Below are positions 1 through 8,641 of a DNA stretch of 64,000 nt, piece after piece (the first letter of the stretch is position 1; each line of letters opens with the position of its first letter). A model generated the notes under the pieces. It had not been told where the DNA came from and made no database searches. It was given only the letters and a program-made list of their open reading frames with translations. The stretch is from Paracoccus denitrificans (GTDB taxonomy: Bacteria; Pseudomonadota; Alphaproteobacteria; Rhodobacterales; Rhodobacteraceae), in assembly GCA_005768755.1 (NCBI GenBank), contig VAFL01000008.1:1-64000 (forward strand), given 5' to 3'. Position numbers and translations under genes: made by a program.

Positions 1-54
1 CCATGAAACGCGCCCCTCGCAGCCTTCAACACCATGTTTTATATAGGAAATATA

Positions 55-1686
55 ATGGTCAGGACAGCGAAATCAGCGCCTTACTTGGGAAATGTGGGGA
101 CAAATGATTGGTGGCGTGGGTCAGTGACCTATCAAGTCTATCCGCGCTCATTTCAGGACAGCAACGGTGACGGGATCGGGGATATTCCCGGCATCACCGA
201 ACGGCTGCGCCACGTCGCCAGCCTTGGCGTGGATGCCGTCTGGCTGTCGCCGATCTTCACCTCGCCAATGGCCGATATGGGTTATGACGTATCAGACTAT
301 AACGATATCGATCCCCTGTTCGGGACCTTGAACGATTTCGACAAGCTGGTTGCCAAAGCGCATGAGCTTGGGTTGAAAGTCATTATAGATCAGGTTCTTA
401 GCCATTCATCAGATCAGCATCCCTTCTTCATCGAAAGCCGCAAGGGCCGCGATAATCCGAAATCCGACTGGTATGTCTGGGCCGATGCGCAACCCGATGG
501 CACACCGCCCAATAACTGGGCTTCCGTCTTCGGCGGCTCCGCATGGGAGTGGGACGGCCACCGAAAGCAGTATTACTTGCACAACTTCCTGACCTCGCAG
601 CCGGATTTCAACTTCCACAACAAGCAAGTGCAGGACTGGCTTCTGGAAACAATGCGATTCTGGCTGGATCGCGACGTCGACGGGTTCCGCCTTGATACGG
701 TGAATTTCTATTTCCACGACGCCAAGCTGCGCAAGAATCCGCCGCGCCGGGGCGAACCGCAGGTCAATCCCTATGAAATGCAGCTGCATCGCTATTCCAA
801 GACCCGGCCCGAGAACCTTGCCTTTCTGGCCAGACTGCGCGCGCTGACCGATGAATATGGCGCGTCAATGGTGGGCGAAGTGGGTGATTCGACCCGCGCG
901 GTCGAGATCATGGCCGAATATACTTCGGGCGATAAGCATCTGCATCAGGCCTACAGCTTCGACATGCTGGGGCCCGAATTCACGCCGAAGCATTTCCGGT
1001 CCAAGATCGAGACCTTCTTCAAGAAGGCCCCCGACGGCTGGCCGACATGGGCGTTCTCGAACCACGACGTGATCCGCCACATGACGCGCTGGATGGACTA
1101 CGGCGCCGATCAGGACTCGCTTGCAAAGCTGGCGGGCGCGATGCTTTTGTCTTTCCCCGGTTCTGTCTGCCTTTATCAGGGCGAGGAACTGGGGCAGACG
1201 GAAACCGAATTGGAGTTTTCCGAACTGACCGACCCGCCCGGTATCCGCTTCTGGCCTGACTACAAAGGCCGCGACGGATGCCGCACGCCCATGGTGTGGG
1301 ACAGCAATGGCAATACATCTGGTGGTTTTTCAACCGGCAAGCCGTGGCTGCCGGTGAAGGCCCCGCAACTGGCGCGCAATGTTGCCGATCAGGAAGCTGA
1401 TGCCAGTTCAGTGCTGCATTTCTATCGGCACATGCTGGAATTCAGGTCCGAAAGGCCGGACCTGCATGGTCGTGGCCCGGCGCATTTCTTCAACCGGCCC
1501 GATCCCATACTGATGTTCCAGCGTGGCGCGTTGATCTGTGCCTTCAACCTTGGTCCCGATCCGGTCGAGACGAATCTGCCGCCCGAGGGCAAATCCGGCC
1601 GACTGGTGGGTCCGGCGCAAGCGGCAGAGTTGGATGGACGCAAGCTTGTCCTGGGCCCCAACGGCTTCGCCTTTATCGAGGTGTGA
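55..1686 (+). CDS. aglA: GH13 alpha-glucosidase
   Basis: Glycoside hydrolase family 13 enzyme of 543 aa, expected to hydrolyse alpha-glucosidic bonds of short oligosaccharides in the cytoplasm. The opening motif YQVYPRSFQDSNGDGIGD is typical of alpha-glucosidases of the AglA/oligo-1,6-glucosidase group. The catalytic triad is visible: nucleophile D214 in DGFRLDTVNF, acid/base E275 in MVGEVGD and D338 in SNHD. No signal peptide is seen. The start at 55 is chosen because AGGAAA lies a few bases upstream; an ATG at 34 in the same frame has no such site. In related bacteria aglA sits with an ABC sugar transporter, which would lie to the left of this window (inference). The exact substrate is not decided by sequence. 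Confidence 0.9.
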   Translation: MVRTAKSAPYLGNVGTNDWWRGSVTYQVYPRSFQDSNGDGIGDIPGITERLRHVASLGVDAVWLSPIFTSPMADMGYDVSDYNDIDPLFGTLNDFDKLVAKAHELGLKVIIDQVLSHSSDQHPFFIESRKGRDNPKSDWYVWADAQPDGTPPNNWASVFGGSAWEWDGHRKQYYLHNFLTSQPDFNFHNKQVQDWLLETMRFWLDRDVDGFRLDTVNFYFHDAKLRKNPPRRGEPQVNPYEMQLHRYSKTRPENLAFLARLRALTDEYGASMVGEVGDSTRAVEIMAEYTSGDKHLHQAYSFDMLGPEFTPKHFRSKIETFFKKAPDGWPTWAFSNHDVIRHMTRWMDYGADQDSLAKLAGAMLLSFPGSVCLYQGEELGQTETELEFSELTDPPGIRFWPDYKGRDGCRTPMVWDSNGNTSGGFSTGKPWLPVKAPQLARNVADQEADASSVLHFYRHMLEFRSERPDLHGRGPAHFFNRPDPILMFQRGALICAFNLGPDPVETNLPPEGKSGRLVGPAQAAELDGRKLVLGPNGFAFIEV

Positions 1687-2202
1687 CGCGCCGCCCGCTT
1701 CCGCGCGGCTTGCCAGAGGCGCGACAAAAGAACGGATCAATGAAAATGGGGTCGCGCTATACGCGACCCCGTCTCCGAGAGAGCAGGCGCGGCAGGGAGG
1801 TCCGCGGCTGCGGGGAGATCTGCTGAGAACGACCTGAAGCGAGAGGGCTTCAGAGTTTCGCCTTACCTTGATGTGTCGACCTGCGATGGCGCATCTTCGC
1901 AAGTGATCGCTAAATTTTCCTTAACACCAATAACCCAAATCAACGAATACCTGCCACGAACGGCACGCGCAAAGTCGGTTGACACCGGTACGCAGTATAA
2001 CGCCGACCGCGCACGGTTTCAGATATCGCGCAACACTCAGATCACGCAGAAATATAGACGCCGCGCGGCGGCCGATAATCCTGATCGTTATTGTAGGTTA
2101 TTTGGTTTCGGCGGTCTGTGCAATCGAAAAAACCATCATGTACTGCACGGCGTTAGCCATGCAGCACATCTAAGGCTGGCCGCAGAAGCATGCGGTCACA
2201 GA
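1687..2202. other. Intergenic region without a recognisable gene
   Basis: These 516 bases separate two genes whose 3' ends both face the gap (aglA on plus, napC on minus). I find no protein with recognisable motifs. Short open frames here lack ribosome-binding sites and family resemblance. The left part holds the hairpin at 1748-1770. The part from about 1905 to 2130 is more AT-rich than the surroundings. A small non-coding RNA cannot be excluded. Confidence 0.6.
1748..1770. terminator. Hairpin downstream of aglA and napC
   Basis: A perfect 9-bp stem, GGGGTCGCG and CGCGACCCC, encloses a CTATA loop between convergent genes. On the minus strand the stem is followed by ATTTTCA, a weak U-rich stretch. 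On the plus strand there is no U tract. It could act as a bidirectional transcription end, but it is not a canonical intrinsic terminator. Confidence 0.4.
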
Positions 2203-2892
2203 TCAGTCTGCCAGTGCGTGGCGCGTGCCGATATAGTCTCCCAGTATCGCGGCGCTGTCAGCACCTGCATCGGCGGGCAGACCTTCAGGTTGCAGCCAGC
2301 CCGGATCGACGCCGCGCATGTCGGGCAATTCGTGTGCAATGCCCTTGTGGCAATCGATGCAGGTCGCCTGTCCGGTCAACAGATAGGTCGAATGCATTTC
2401 CGCCGCGCGTGGCGCCTGGCGCGAGAAGTCCATGGCAACGGCGCTGTGGCAATTCCGGCATTCCAGGCTGTCATTCGCTTTCAGACGCGCCCATTCGTGC
2501 TGCGCAAGTTCCAGACGGTGATCAAGGAACTTCTGCCGCGTGTTGATCGTGCCGAAAATCTTGCCCCAGACCTCTTTGGACGCCTGCATCTTGCGGGCGA
2601 TCTTGCGGCTCCATTCATGCGGCACATGGCAGTCGGGGCATGATGCGCGCACGCCGGAACGGTTGGCAAAGTGAATGGTGTGCGAAAGCTCCTCATACAC
2701 GTTATCGCGCATCTCGTGGCACGAGGTGCAGAAGGCCTCGGTATTGGTCACTTCCAGCGCCGTGTTGAACGCGCCCCAGAAGATCACACCGCCGACAAAG
2801 CCGCCAAGCGTCAGAAAACCGATGCTCAGCGTCACCGCGGGGGTCATGACGATCTGCCAGGCGCGCTTGATCAACCGTATGATCCAGCGCAT
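2203..2892 (-). CDS. napC: NapC tetrahaem cytochrome c, quinol dehydrogenase
   Basis: Membrane-anchored NapC/NirT-family cytochrome (229 aa) that takes electrons from ubiquinol and passes them to the periplasmic NapAB nitrate reductase. An N-terminal hydrophobic segment (about residues 14-40) anchors it in the inner membrane. Four CxxCH haem sites are visible in order: CTSCH, CPDCH, CRNCH and CIDCH. It is the last gene of the nap operon. Its ATG directly follows the napB stop codon, which implies coupled translation. Length and haem arrangement are normal for NapC. Confidence 0.97.
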   Translation of the reverse strand: MRWIIRLIKRAWQIVMTPAVTLSIGFLTLGGFVGGVIFWGAFNTALEVTNTEAFCTSCHEMRDNVYEELSHTIHFANRSGVRASCPDCHVPHEWSRKIARKMQASKEVWGKIFGTINTRQKFLDHRLELAQHEWARLKANDSLECRNCHSAVAMDFSRQAPRAAEMHSTYLLTGQATCIDCHKGIAHELPDMRGVDPGWLQPEGLPADAGADSAAILGDYIGTRHALAD

Positions 2893-3369
2893 CTATTCTG
2901 CCCCCATCGACTGCACGCCCATATCGCTCATGTCAACGAAATCGTTTCCGATCAGAGGTTTGGCGTCGGCTTGTGGAACATGGCACTGCGTGCAGAAATA
3001 GCGCCTGGGCGAGACATCGGCCAACATCTGCAAGTCACGGTCCATGAAATGCGTGACCGAGATCATCGGCGCGCCCGACCCCTCGACCGCTTCGCGCCGG
3101 TGACATGACATGCAGCGGTTCGCGTTGACCGTCAGTTGATACCCCTCGATCGAGTGGGGGATAATCGGCGGTTGTTCGGGATATTGCCGCATCAGCCGCA
3201 CATCGTCGGTGATCCAGCGCGGAATCGGCTCGGCCTCGACCACTTCCATGGCGGGGTCAGGGCCGTTCAGTTCGATGCTTTGGCGCAGCGGGTTGTCCTG
3301 CGCGACGGCGGCGGTCGTGCCGATCGAAAGCGTCAGCACGGCGATCAGCGGGCGAAACCAGCCCATCAT
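2893..3369 (-). CDS. napB: NapB dihaem cytochrome c, nitrate reductase small subunit
   Basis: Small electron-transfer subunit (158 aa) of periplasmic nitrate reductase. It has a cleavable N-terminal signal peptide (hydrophobic run ending near AAVAQ) and two CxxCH haem sites, CMSCH and CTQCH. The start is taken at the ATG that overlaps the napA stop as ATGA; a second ATG follows directly. The frame stays open further upstream but that part lies inside napA and has no export signal. It acts in the periplasm between NapC and NapA. Confidence 0.96.
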   Translation of the reverse strand: MMGWFRPLIAVLTLSIGTTAAVAQDNPLRQSIELNGPDPAMEVVEAEPIPRWITDDVRLMRQYPEQPPIIPHSIEGYQLTVNANRCMSCHRREAVEGSGAPMISVTHFMDRDLQMLADVSPRRYFCTQCHVPQADAKPLIGNDFVDMSDMGVQSMGAE

Positions 3370-5873
3370 GCCAGGGTGATCTTGACTGCGCATTTCTTGA
3401 AATCCGTCTGTTTGGAGATGGGGTCGGTGGCGTCCAGCGTGACCTTGTTGATCAGCGCCGAGGCGTCGAACCACGGCACGAAGACGACGCCTTTCGGCAT
3501 CCGGTTGCGTCCGCGCGTTTCGACCCTGAGTTTCAATTCGCCGCGTCGAGATGCGACGATGACCTCGGCCCCCTGATTGAGGCCGCGTTCGCGCGCGTCC
3601 ATCGCGTTCATGAACAGAACCGCGCCGGGGAAGGCCTTGTAAAGTTCCGGTACACGCATGGTCATCGAACCGGAATGCCAGTGTTCCAGCACGCGGCCCG
3701 TCACCAGCCAGAAATCATATTCATCATCCGGGCTTTCGGCGGGCGGTTCGTAGGGAACGGCCAGGATCACGGCGCGGTTGTCGGGATTGCCGTAGAACTG
3801 GACGTCGGTGCCTGCCTCGACATAGGGGTCATGGCCTTCGCGGAAGCGCCAGCGCGTTTCCTGGCCCTCGACCACCGGCCACCGCAGCCCGCGAACCTCA
3901 TCCGACTGATAGGTGTCATAAGGTGCCAGATCATGCCCGTGGCCGCGCCCGAAGCTCGCATATTCCTCGAACAGGCCCTTTTGCAGGTAGAACCCGAAAT
4001 CTTCGGCTTCCTGGTTGGCATAATCCTCTCGGATCTCGTCCAGTGGATACGCATCGACCTGACCGTTGGCGAACAGCACTTCGAACAGTGTCTTGCCCTT
4101 GAAGTCCGGGTTTGCGTCCAGCAATTCGGCGGGCCAGACCTCGTCCGTGGTAAAGCGTTTCGAAAATTCGACAAGCTGCCAAAGGTCCGAACGCGCGTCG
4201 CCGGGCGCGTCAACCAGCTGGTGCCACGCTTGGGTGCGCCGTTCGGCGTTGCCGTAAACCCCTTCCTTTTCGACCCACATAGCGGCCGGAAGGATGATAT
4301 CGGCGGCAAGCGCCGTGACCGTGGGATAGGCGTCAGAGACGACGATCATGTTGTCCGGGTTGCGATACCCCGGATAGGTCTCGTTCGAGGAATTGGGCGC
4401 GGCCTGCAGGTTGTTGTTGACCTGCACCCAATAGAAATTCAGGACCCCGTCCTTCAGCATCCGGTCCTGTTGGACGGCGTGAAAGCCGGGTTTGGGGTTC
4501 AAAAGCCCGTGCGGCAGTTTCCAAAGTTCTTCGGAATGGGCGATATGTTCGGGATTGGTAACCACCATGTCTGCCGGCAGGCGATGGGCGAATGTGCCGA
4601 CTTCGCGCGCAGTCCCGCAGGCCGAAGGCTGCCCCGTCAGCGAGAACGGAGAGTTGCCGGGTTCCGAAATCTTGCCCGTCAGCAGGTGAATATTGTAAAC
4701 CATCTGGTTGGCCCAGACACCCCGCACATGCTGGTTGAAACCCATGGTCCACAACGACATGACTTTCACGGCCGGGTCTGCATAAAGCTCTGCCAGTTCC
4801 TCAAGAAAGCCCGGCTCAACGCCAGAAAGCTCGCTGACATAGTCCAGGGTATAGTCGGCGACGAACGCCTTGAAGGATTCGAAATCCGACGGGTCCATGC
4901 GCCCGGCATCTGCCGCACCCGTTGCCGCCTGCTCCAACGGGTTTTCCGGGCGCAGCCCATAGCCGATATCGGTCTGGCCGGTTTTGAAAACGGTGTGTTT
5001 CGCGACAAACTCCTCGTTCACGCGGCCGGTCTGGATGATGTGGTTGGCGATATAGTTCAGGATCGCCAGATCGGTGCCCGGCTTGAAGACGATCGGAATA
5101 TCGGCCAGATCCATGCTGCGATGGGTGAAGGTCGAGAGAACCGCGCATTTCACCCCAGGCGTGCCCAGCCGGCGGTCAGCCAGTCTGGTCCACAGGATCG
5201 GGTGCATTTCGGCCATGTTCGATCCCCAAAGCACGAAGGCATCGGCGGCTTCGAAATCATCATAGCAGCCCATCGGCTCGTCGATGCCGAAGGTCCGCAT
5301 GAAGGCCACCGCCGCCGAGGCCATGCAATGGCGCGCATTGGGATCAAGGTTGTTGGACCGGAAGCCCCCGCGCATGAGCTTGGTGGCCGCATAGCCTTCA
5401 AGCACGGTCCACTGGCCGGATCCGAACATTCCGACACTTTCCGGGCCCTTGGTTTTCAGCACCTCCTTGACACGGGTCGCCATGGTGTCGAATGCCTCGT
5501 CCCAGGTCACCGGCTCGAATTCTCCGTCCTTGTCGAAAACCCCGCCGGATTTGCGCATCAGCGGTGTGGTCAGGCGGTCGCGACCATACATGATCTTCGA
5601 CAGGAAATAGCCTTTTACGCAGTTCAGCCCGCGGTTGACCTCGGCCTGCATGTCGCCATGGGTGGCGACAACACGACCTTCCTTGACGCCGACCATGACG
5701 CCGCAGCCGGTGCCGCAGAACCGGCAGGGTGCCTTCGACCACTTGATTTCAAGGGCATCGACGCCGCCTTCGACCGGCTGCGCCGCAGCAGGCAGGCTGA
5801 GGCCCGCGGCACTGGCCGCAACGGCTGCCGCCTGGGCTTTCAAAAGGTCGCGTCTTGTGACGTTGCTCGTCAT
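3366..5873 (-). CDS. napA: NapA periplasmic nitrate reductase catalytic subunit
   Basis: Molybdopterin (bis-MGD) nitrate reductase of 835 aa that reduces nitrate to nitrite in the periplasm. The N-terminus carries a twin-arginine signal (TRRDLLK followed by an Ala-rich hydrophobic stretch). A [4Fe-4S] cluster is bound by C50, C53, C57 and C85. C183 in NARHCMASA is the expected Mo ligand of the NapA class. The length matches family members. The gene overlaps napD upstream and napB downstream by 4 bp each, so translation is coupled throughout the operon. Known roles in this bacterial group are redox balancing and aerobic or anoxic nitrate reduction. Confidence 0.98.
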   Translation of the reverse strand: MTSNVTRRDLLKAQAAAVAASAAGLSLPAAAQPVEGGVDALEIKWSKAPCRFCGTGCGVMVGVKEGRVVATHGDMQAEVNRGLNCVKGYFLSKIMYGRDRLTTPLMRKSGGVFDKDGEFEPVTWDEAFDTMATRVKEVLKTKGPESVGMFGSGQWTVLEGYAATKLMRGGFRSNNLDPNARHCMASAAVAFMRTFGIDEPMGCYDDFEAADAFVLWGSNMAEMHPILWTRLADRRLGTPGVKCAVLSTFTHRSMDLADIPIVFKPGTDLAILNYIANHIIQTGRVNEEFVAKHTVFKTGQTDIGYGLRPENPLEQAATGAADAGRMDPSDFESFKAFVADYTLDYVSELSGVEPGFLEELAELYADPAVKVMSLWTMGFNQHVRGVWANQMVYNIHLLTGKISEPGNSPFSLTGQPSACGTAREVGTFAHRLPADMVVTNPEHIAHSEELWKLPHGLLNPKPGFHAVQQDRMLKDGVLNFYWVQVNNNLQAAPNSSNETYPGYRNPDNMIVVSDAYPTVTALAADIILPAAMWVEKEGVYGNAERRTQAWHQLVDAPGDARSDLWQLVEFSKRFTTDEVWPAELLDANPDFKGKTLFEVLFANGQVDAYPLDEIREDYANQEAEDFGFYLQKGLFEEYASFGRGHGHDLAPYDTYQSDEVRGLRWPVVEGQETRWRFREGHDPYVEAGTDVQFYGNPDNRAVILAVPYEPPAESPDDEYDFWLVTGRVLEHWHSGSMTMRVPELYKAFPGAVLFMNAMDARERGLNQGAEVIVASRRGELKLRVETRGRNRMPKGVVFVPWFDASALINKVTLDATDPISKQTDFKKCAVKITLA

Positions 5874-6148
5874 TCTTTGGTCTCCTCATGTTCGGAATGC
5901 TCGAAGACCATGTTTGCGGCGATAACGCCCTTGATGGTCGAAATCTGCGTCAGGCGGTCGCCAAGTTCGCCGGTACTCCATCCTTCGATGGTGATGATAA
6001 GGCGATTGCCGATGCTGCCGTGAAGCTGAACGCCCGGCATGATGCGCACGGCGCTGATGACCGTAGTCTGCTGATCCGGCATTACCGCGATCACTGCGCT
6101 TGAAACGTGATAGCGGCGGGCCATCGTCTGCGGTTCAGGCGTATTCAT
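5870..6148 (-). CDS. napD: NapD chaperone for NapA
   Basis: Small cytoplasmic NapD-family protein (92 aa). Members bind the NapA twin-arginine signal peptide and hold back export until the cofactor is inserted. The ferredoxin-like fold pattern is compatible with the segments HVSSAVIAV and GVIAANMVFEH. The start at 6148 is supported by AAGGAG at the right distance, inside the end of napF (14-bp overlap). The 3' end overlaps napA by 4 bp. Assignment rests mainly on position and resemblance, because the family is short and variable. Confidence 0.9.
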   Translation of the reverse strand: MNTPEPQTMARRYHVSSAVIAVMPDQQTTVISAVRIMPGVQLHGSIGNRLIITIEGWSTGELGDRLTQISTIKGVIAANMVFEHSEHEETKE

Positions 6149-6641
6149 CGGCGGGCTCCTTCGGGGTCAGGGCAATGGCATCGACCGGGCAGGGGGCCAG
6201 ACAGGCCCCGCAGCCGGTGCAGGCGGCGGCGTCCAGTTCGGGCAGGAACGGACCACCGATGCGCGGGATCATGCGGATCGCGCTTTCAGGGCATGCGTCG
6301 CGGCAGCTCATGCAGGTGGTGCCGCGGCGGGCCAGACAGGTGTCGGTGATGGTCAGGACATGTGCCATGACCGGGCGTTCGGTAAAGACCGGCTCGGGGC
6401 AGGCATCGGCGCAGGCATTGCAGAATGTGCATTCGTGACCGTTGCCGAAATCTATTGCAGCCCGGCCTTCGATGATGCGCAGGATGTCCTGCGGACATGC
6501 CGAAACACAGTCGCCGCAGCCGGTGCATCTTGCGACCGATATTGCGGTGACGCCCGGTGGAGCAGGACGGAACGCCTGCGGCTTCGCGCCGGTCAGGAAT
6601 CCCCGCCGGCTTAGATTTGGTGCGGTGGCCGGGGCGGCCAT
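6135..6641 (-). CDS. napF: NapF ferredoxin-type protein
   Basis: Iron-sulfur protein of 168 aa with four cysteine clusters: CTGCGDCVSACP, CTFCNACADACP, a spaced CLARRGTTCMSCRDACP and CTGCGACLAPCP. It therefore has capacity for up to four [4Fe-4S] centres. NapF proteins are cytoplasmic and thought to help assemble the NapA iron-sulfur centre. An RR motif near the N-terminus (LSRRGFLTG) is common in NapF and need not mean export. The ATG at 6641 lies one base after the napE stop. The frame extends upstream but would overlap napE. napGH are absent, so NapC is the likely quinol route. Confidence 0.93.
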   Translation of the reverse strand: MAAPATAPNLSRRGFLTGAKPQAFRPAPPGVTAISVARCTGCGDCVSACPQDILRIIEGRAAIDFGNGHECTFCNACADACPEPVFTERPVMAHVLTITDTCLARRGTTCMSCRDACPESAIRMIPRIGGPFLPELDAAACTGCGACLAPCPVDAIALTPKEPADEYA

Positions 6642-6642
6642 T

Positions 6643-6840
6643 TCAGTGCCCCAGCGGGCCGGGCGGGCCGGCAAACATCTGATAGATCCAGATGATCAGC
6701 CCGTATCCGCCGACGAAGCAGACCGCAACAAACGGCCAGATCCCGAATGCCAATATCAGAAAGGTCAGCAGTTCGCGCCCGCGCGAGGCGGGTTTTGCTG
6801 GTGGCGGGCCGGACGGCGTCGGCTGGCTTTGATCGGACAT
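6643..6840 (-). CDS. napE: NapE small membrane protein
   Basis: Short protein of 65 aa with one long hydrophobic segment (about residues 25-55), matching NapE in size, topology and position at the head of alphaproteobacterial nap operons. Its function is not established in the family. The ATG at 6840 is used; an in-frame TTG lies six codons upstream. An Fnr-type box lies about 106 bases upstream. No napK-like gene is seen before it, unlike the Rhodobacter napKEFDABC order. Confidence 0.8.
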   Translation of the reverse strand: MSDQSQPTPSGPPPAKPASRGRELLTFLILAFGIWPFVAVCFVGGYGLIIWIYQMFAGPPGPLGH

Positions 6841-6945
6841 CGAATAATTTGCCTGCAAAGAAGTTCTTTTGTCGGCCCGTCCCCGCGCAAGGCGTGTCTG
6901 ATTCGGACCGCAACCCCATCTGGCACCGAAGGAATTCCTGCTGCC

Positions 6946-6959
6946 TTGATTTCGGTCAA
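6946..6959 (-). promoter_or_regulatory. Fnr/Crp-family binding site upstream of the nap operon
   Basis: The sequence TTGATTTCGGTCAA matches the TTGAT-N4-(A/G)TCAA consensus of FnrL/Nnr-type regulators. It lies in the 242-bp divergent region between napE (minus) and sdaA (plus), 106 bases before the napE ATG and about 124 before the sdaA GTG. Control of nap by oxygen or nitrogen-oxide sensing is the simplest reading. The direction of action is inferred. Confidence 0.6.
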
Positions 6960-7082
6960 AGCGCGGCCTGTCGCAGTCTGATTTGTCGCGACCGTCCTTG
7001 TGGCCCGCCGCTACCCAAGCCTTCCCAAGACCGGGCGGCCCGCCTATCTTGAAAGGCAGGCTCGCAGCAGTCAGGGGGCGTC

Positions 7083-8456
7083 GTGTTTCTGTCCGTACTG
7101 GAACTTTTCAAGATCGGCGTCGGACCGTCCTCGTCCCATACGATGGGACCCATGATCGCGGCGAACAGGTTCGCGCAGTCGCATCTGGCCGATTTGCCGG
7201 AAGGTGCTTCGGTCGAGGTGATCCTCTGGGGCTCTCTCGCCTTCACCGGCAAAGGGCATGCCACCGATCGTGCTGTCATTCTGGGGCTGGCAGGCATTGC
7301 GCCAGAAACCCTTTTGGCAGATGAGGCCAGCCGCATCATGGCAAGCGTCCAGGACAAACATCTGTTGCCTTTGTCCAGCGGCGAGATGCTAGACTTCGAT
7401 CCCGAAAAGGCGATCCGCTTTGCATTTGGCGAACGGCTGGACGCGCATAGCAACGCTTTGACCTTCCGCTTGCTGGATGCCGACGGTGCGGCACTGGCAG
7501 AGGAAGTGTTCTATTCAATCGGCGGCGGCTTCGTTCTGACCGGCGAAGAACTGGAACGGATGGGGGACACGTTGTCGGAACGGCGCGAAAAGGTGCCGTT
7601 TCCCTTTGGCAGCGCAGCCGAAATGCTGGACATGGCCGCGCAGTCTGGCCTGTCGATCAGCGAGATGAAGCGCCAAAACGAAATCGCCTGTCGCCCCGAG
7701 ACAGAGTTGACTGCCGGATTGACGGCTGTCGTCAGCACGATGTTCGACTGCATCAAGCGCGGGCTTGCAACACAGCAGGCGACATTGCCCGGCGGTCTTG
7801 ATCTGGAACGGCGCGCGCCGCAGCTGGCCGAGGATATGCCGGGCCGCAATCTGATGCCGCACAGCGCGTTCGAGAAGGTGGCAGCCTATGCTATCGCGGT
7901 GAATGAAGAAAATGCAGCTGGCGGCCGCATTGTCACGGCACCGACCAATGGTGCTGCAGGGATCGTGCCGGCCGTGATGCGCTATGCGCATGAGACGTTG
8001 GACCTGACTGAAGGCGACCCGGCACTGCATCGGTATCTGCTGACGGCAGCGGCGATCGGCGGATTGATCAAGGCCAATGCCTCGATCTCGGGTGCCGAAT
8101 GCGGCTGTCAGGCAGAGGTGGGATCGGCCTCGGCCATGGCGGCGGCGGGGCTGGCGGAACTTCTGGGCGGGACGCCCGCGCAGGTCGAAAACGCGGCGGA
8201 AATCGCGCTGGAGCATCATCTTGGCATGACCTGCGACCCAGTTCTGGGACTGGTGCAGGTGCCCTGCATCGAACGCAATGCGCTTGGTTCCGTCAAGGCT
8301 ATCACTGCGGCGGCACTGGCGCTGCGCGGAACCGGCAAGCACTTCATGCCGCTTGATGCCTGCATCGAGACCATGCGCCAGACCGGAGAAGATATGCTGG
8401 AGAAGTATAAGGAGACCTCGCTTGGCGGCCTGGCCGTGAATTCACCCAACTGCTGA
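7083..8456 (+). CDS. sdaA: L-serine ammonia-lyase (serine dehydratase)
   Basis: Single-chain iron-sulfur L-serine dehydratase (457 aa) converting L-serine to pyruvate and ammonia. It has the N-terminal beta-domain signature GVGPSSSHTMGP and the C-terminal alpha domain with TAPTNGAAGIVPAV. Cysteines in SGAECGCQAEVGSA and MTCDPVLG are likely [4Fe-4S] ligands. The start is a GTG preceded by a strong AGGGGG site. It is a stand-alone gene, divergent from nap, with no glycine-cleavage genes nearby. Confidence 0.95.
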   Translation: MFLSVLELFKIGVGPSSSHTMGPMIAANRFAQSHLADLPEGASVEVILWGSLAFTGKGHATDRAVILGLAGIAPETLLADEASRIMASVQDKHLLPLSSGEMLDFDPEKAIRFAFGERLDAHSNALTFRLLDADGAALAEEVFYSIGGGFVLTGEELERMGDTLSERREKVPFPFGSAAEMLDMAAQSGLSISEMKRQNEIACRPETELTAGLTAVVSTMFDCIKRGLATQQATLPGGLDLERRAPQLAEDMPGRNLMPHSAFEKVAAYAIAVNEENAAGGRIVTAPTNGAAGIVPAVMRYAHETLDLTEGDPALHRYLLTAAAIGGLIKANASISGAECGCQAEVGSASAMAAAGLAELLGGTPAQVENAAEIALEHHLGMTCDPVLGLVQVPCIERNALGSVKAITAAALALRGTGKHFMPLDACIETMRQTGEDMLEKYKETSLGGLAVNSPNC

Positions 8457-8641
8457 CATGCGGGTTCCCCATTGCAACGTCGATTGACACGCCGCAGACG
8501 GGTGACGGTCGTTCTGTCTTTTCGAACACAGAGTTTCCGGTTGGTCGTCTGGTGATCGTTACGGCAATGACTTAGGTCTTGAGTTGACTGAAACGTGCCC
8601 CGGCAAAGCGCCCGCCACGAAGGACAAAGGAATTTTACGAT

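Noticed and set aside
1979..2001. TTGACA and TATAAC pair resembling a sigma-70 promoter
   Set aside because: The spacer is only 11 bases, too short for a functional -35/-10 pair, and no gene follows on the plus strand.
1979..2173. A 64-codon plus-strand frame with a hydrophobic stretch
   Set aside because: It has no ribosome-binding site, no recognisable relatives by eye, and lies in an AT-richer gap where short frames arise by chance.
3675..6023. A 782-codon open frame on the plus strand
   Set aside because: It is antisense to napA, whose motifs and Tat signal are unmistakable. Its translation is rich in His/Arg/Gly without any family motif, as expected for the complement of a GC-rich gene.
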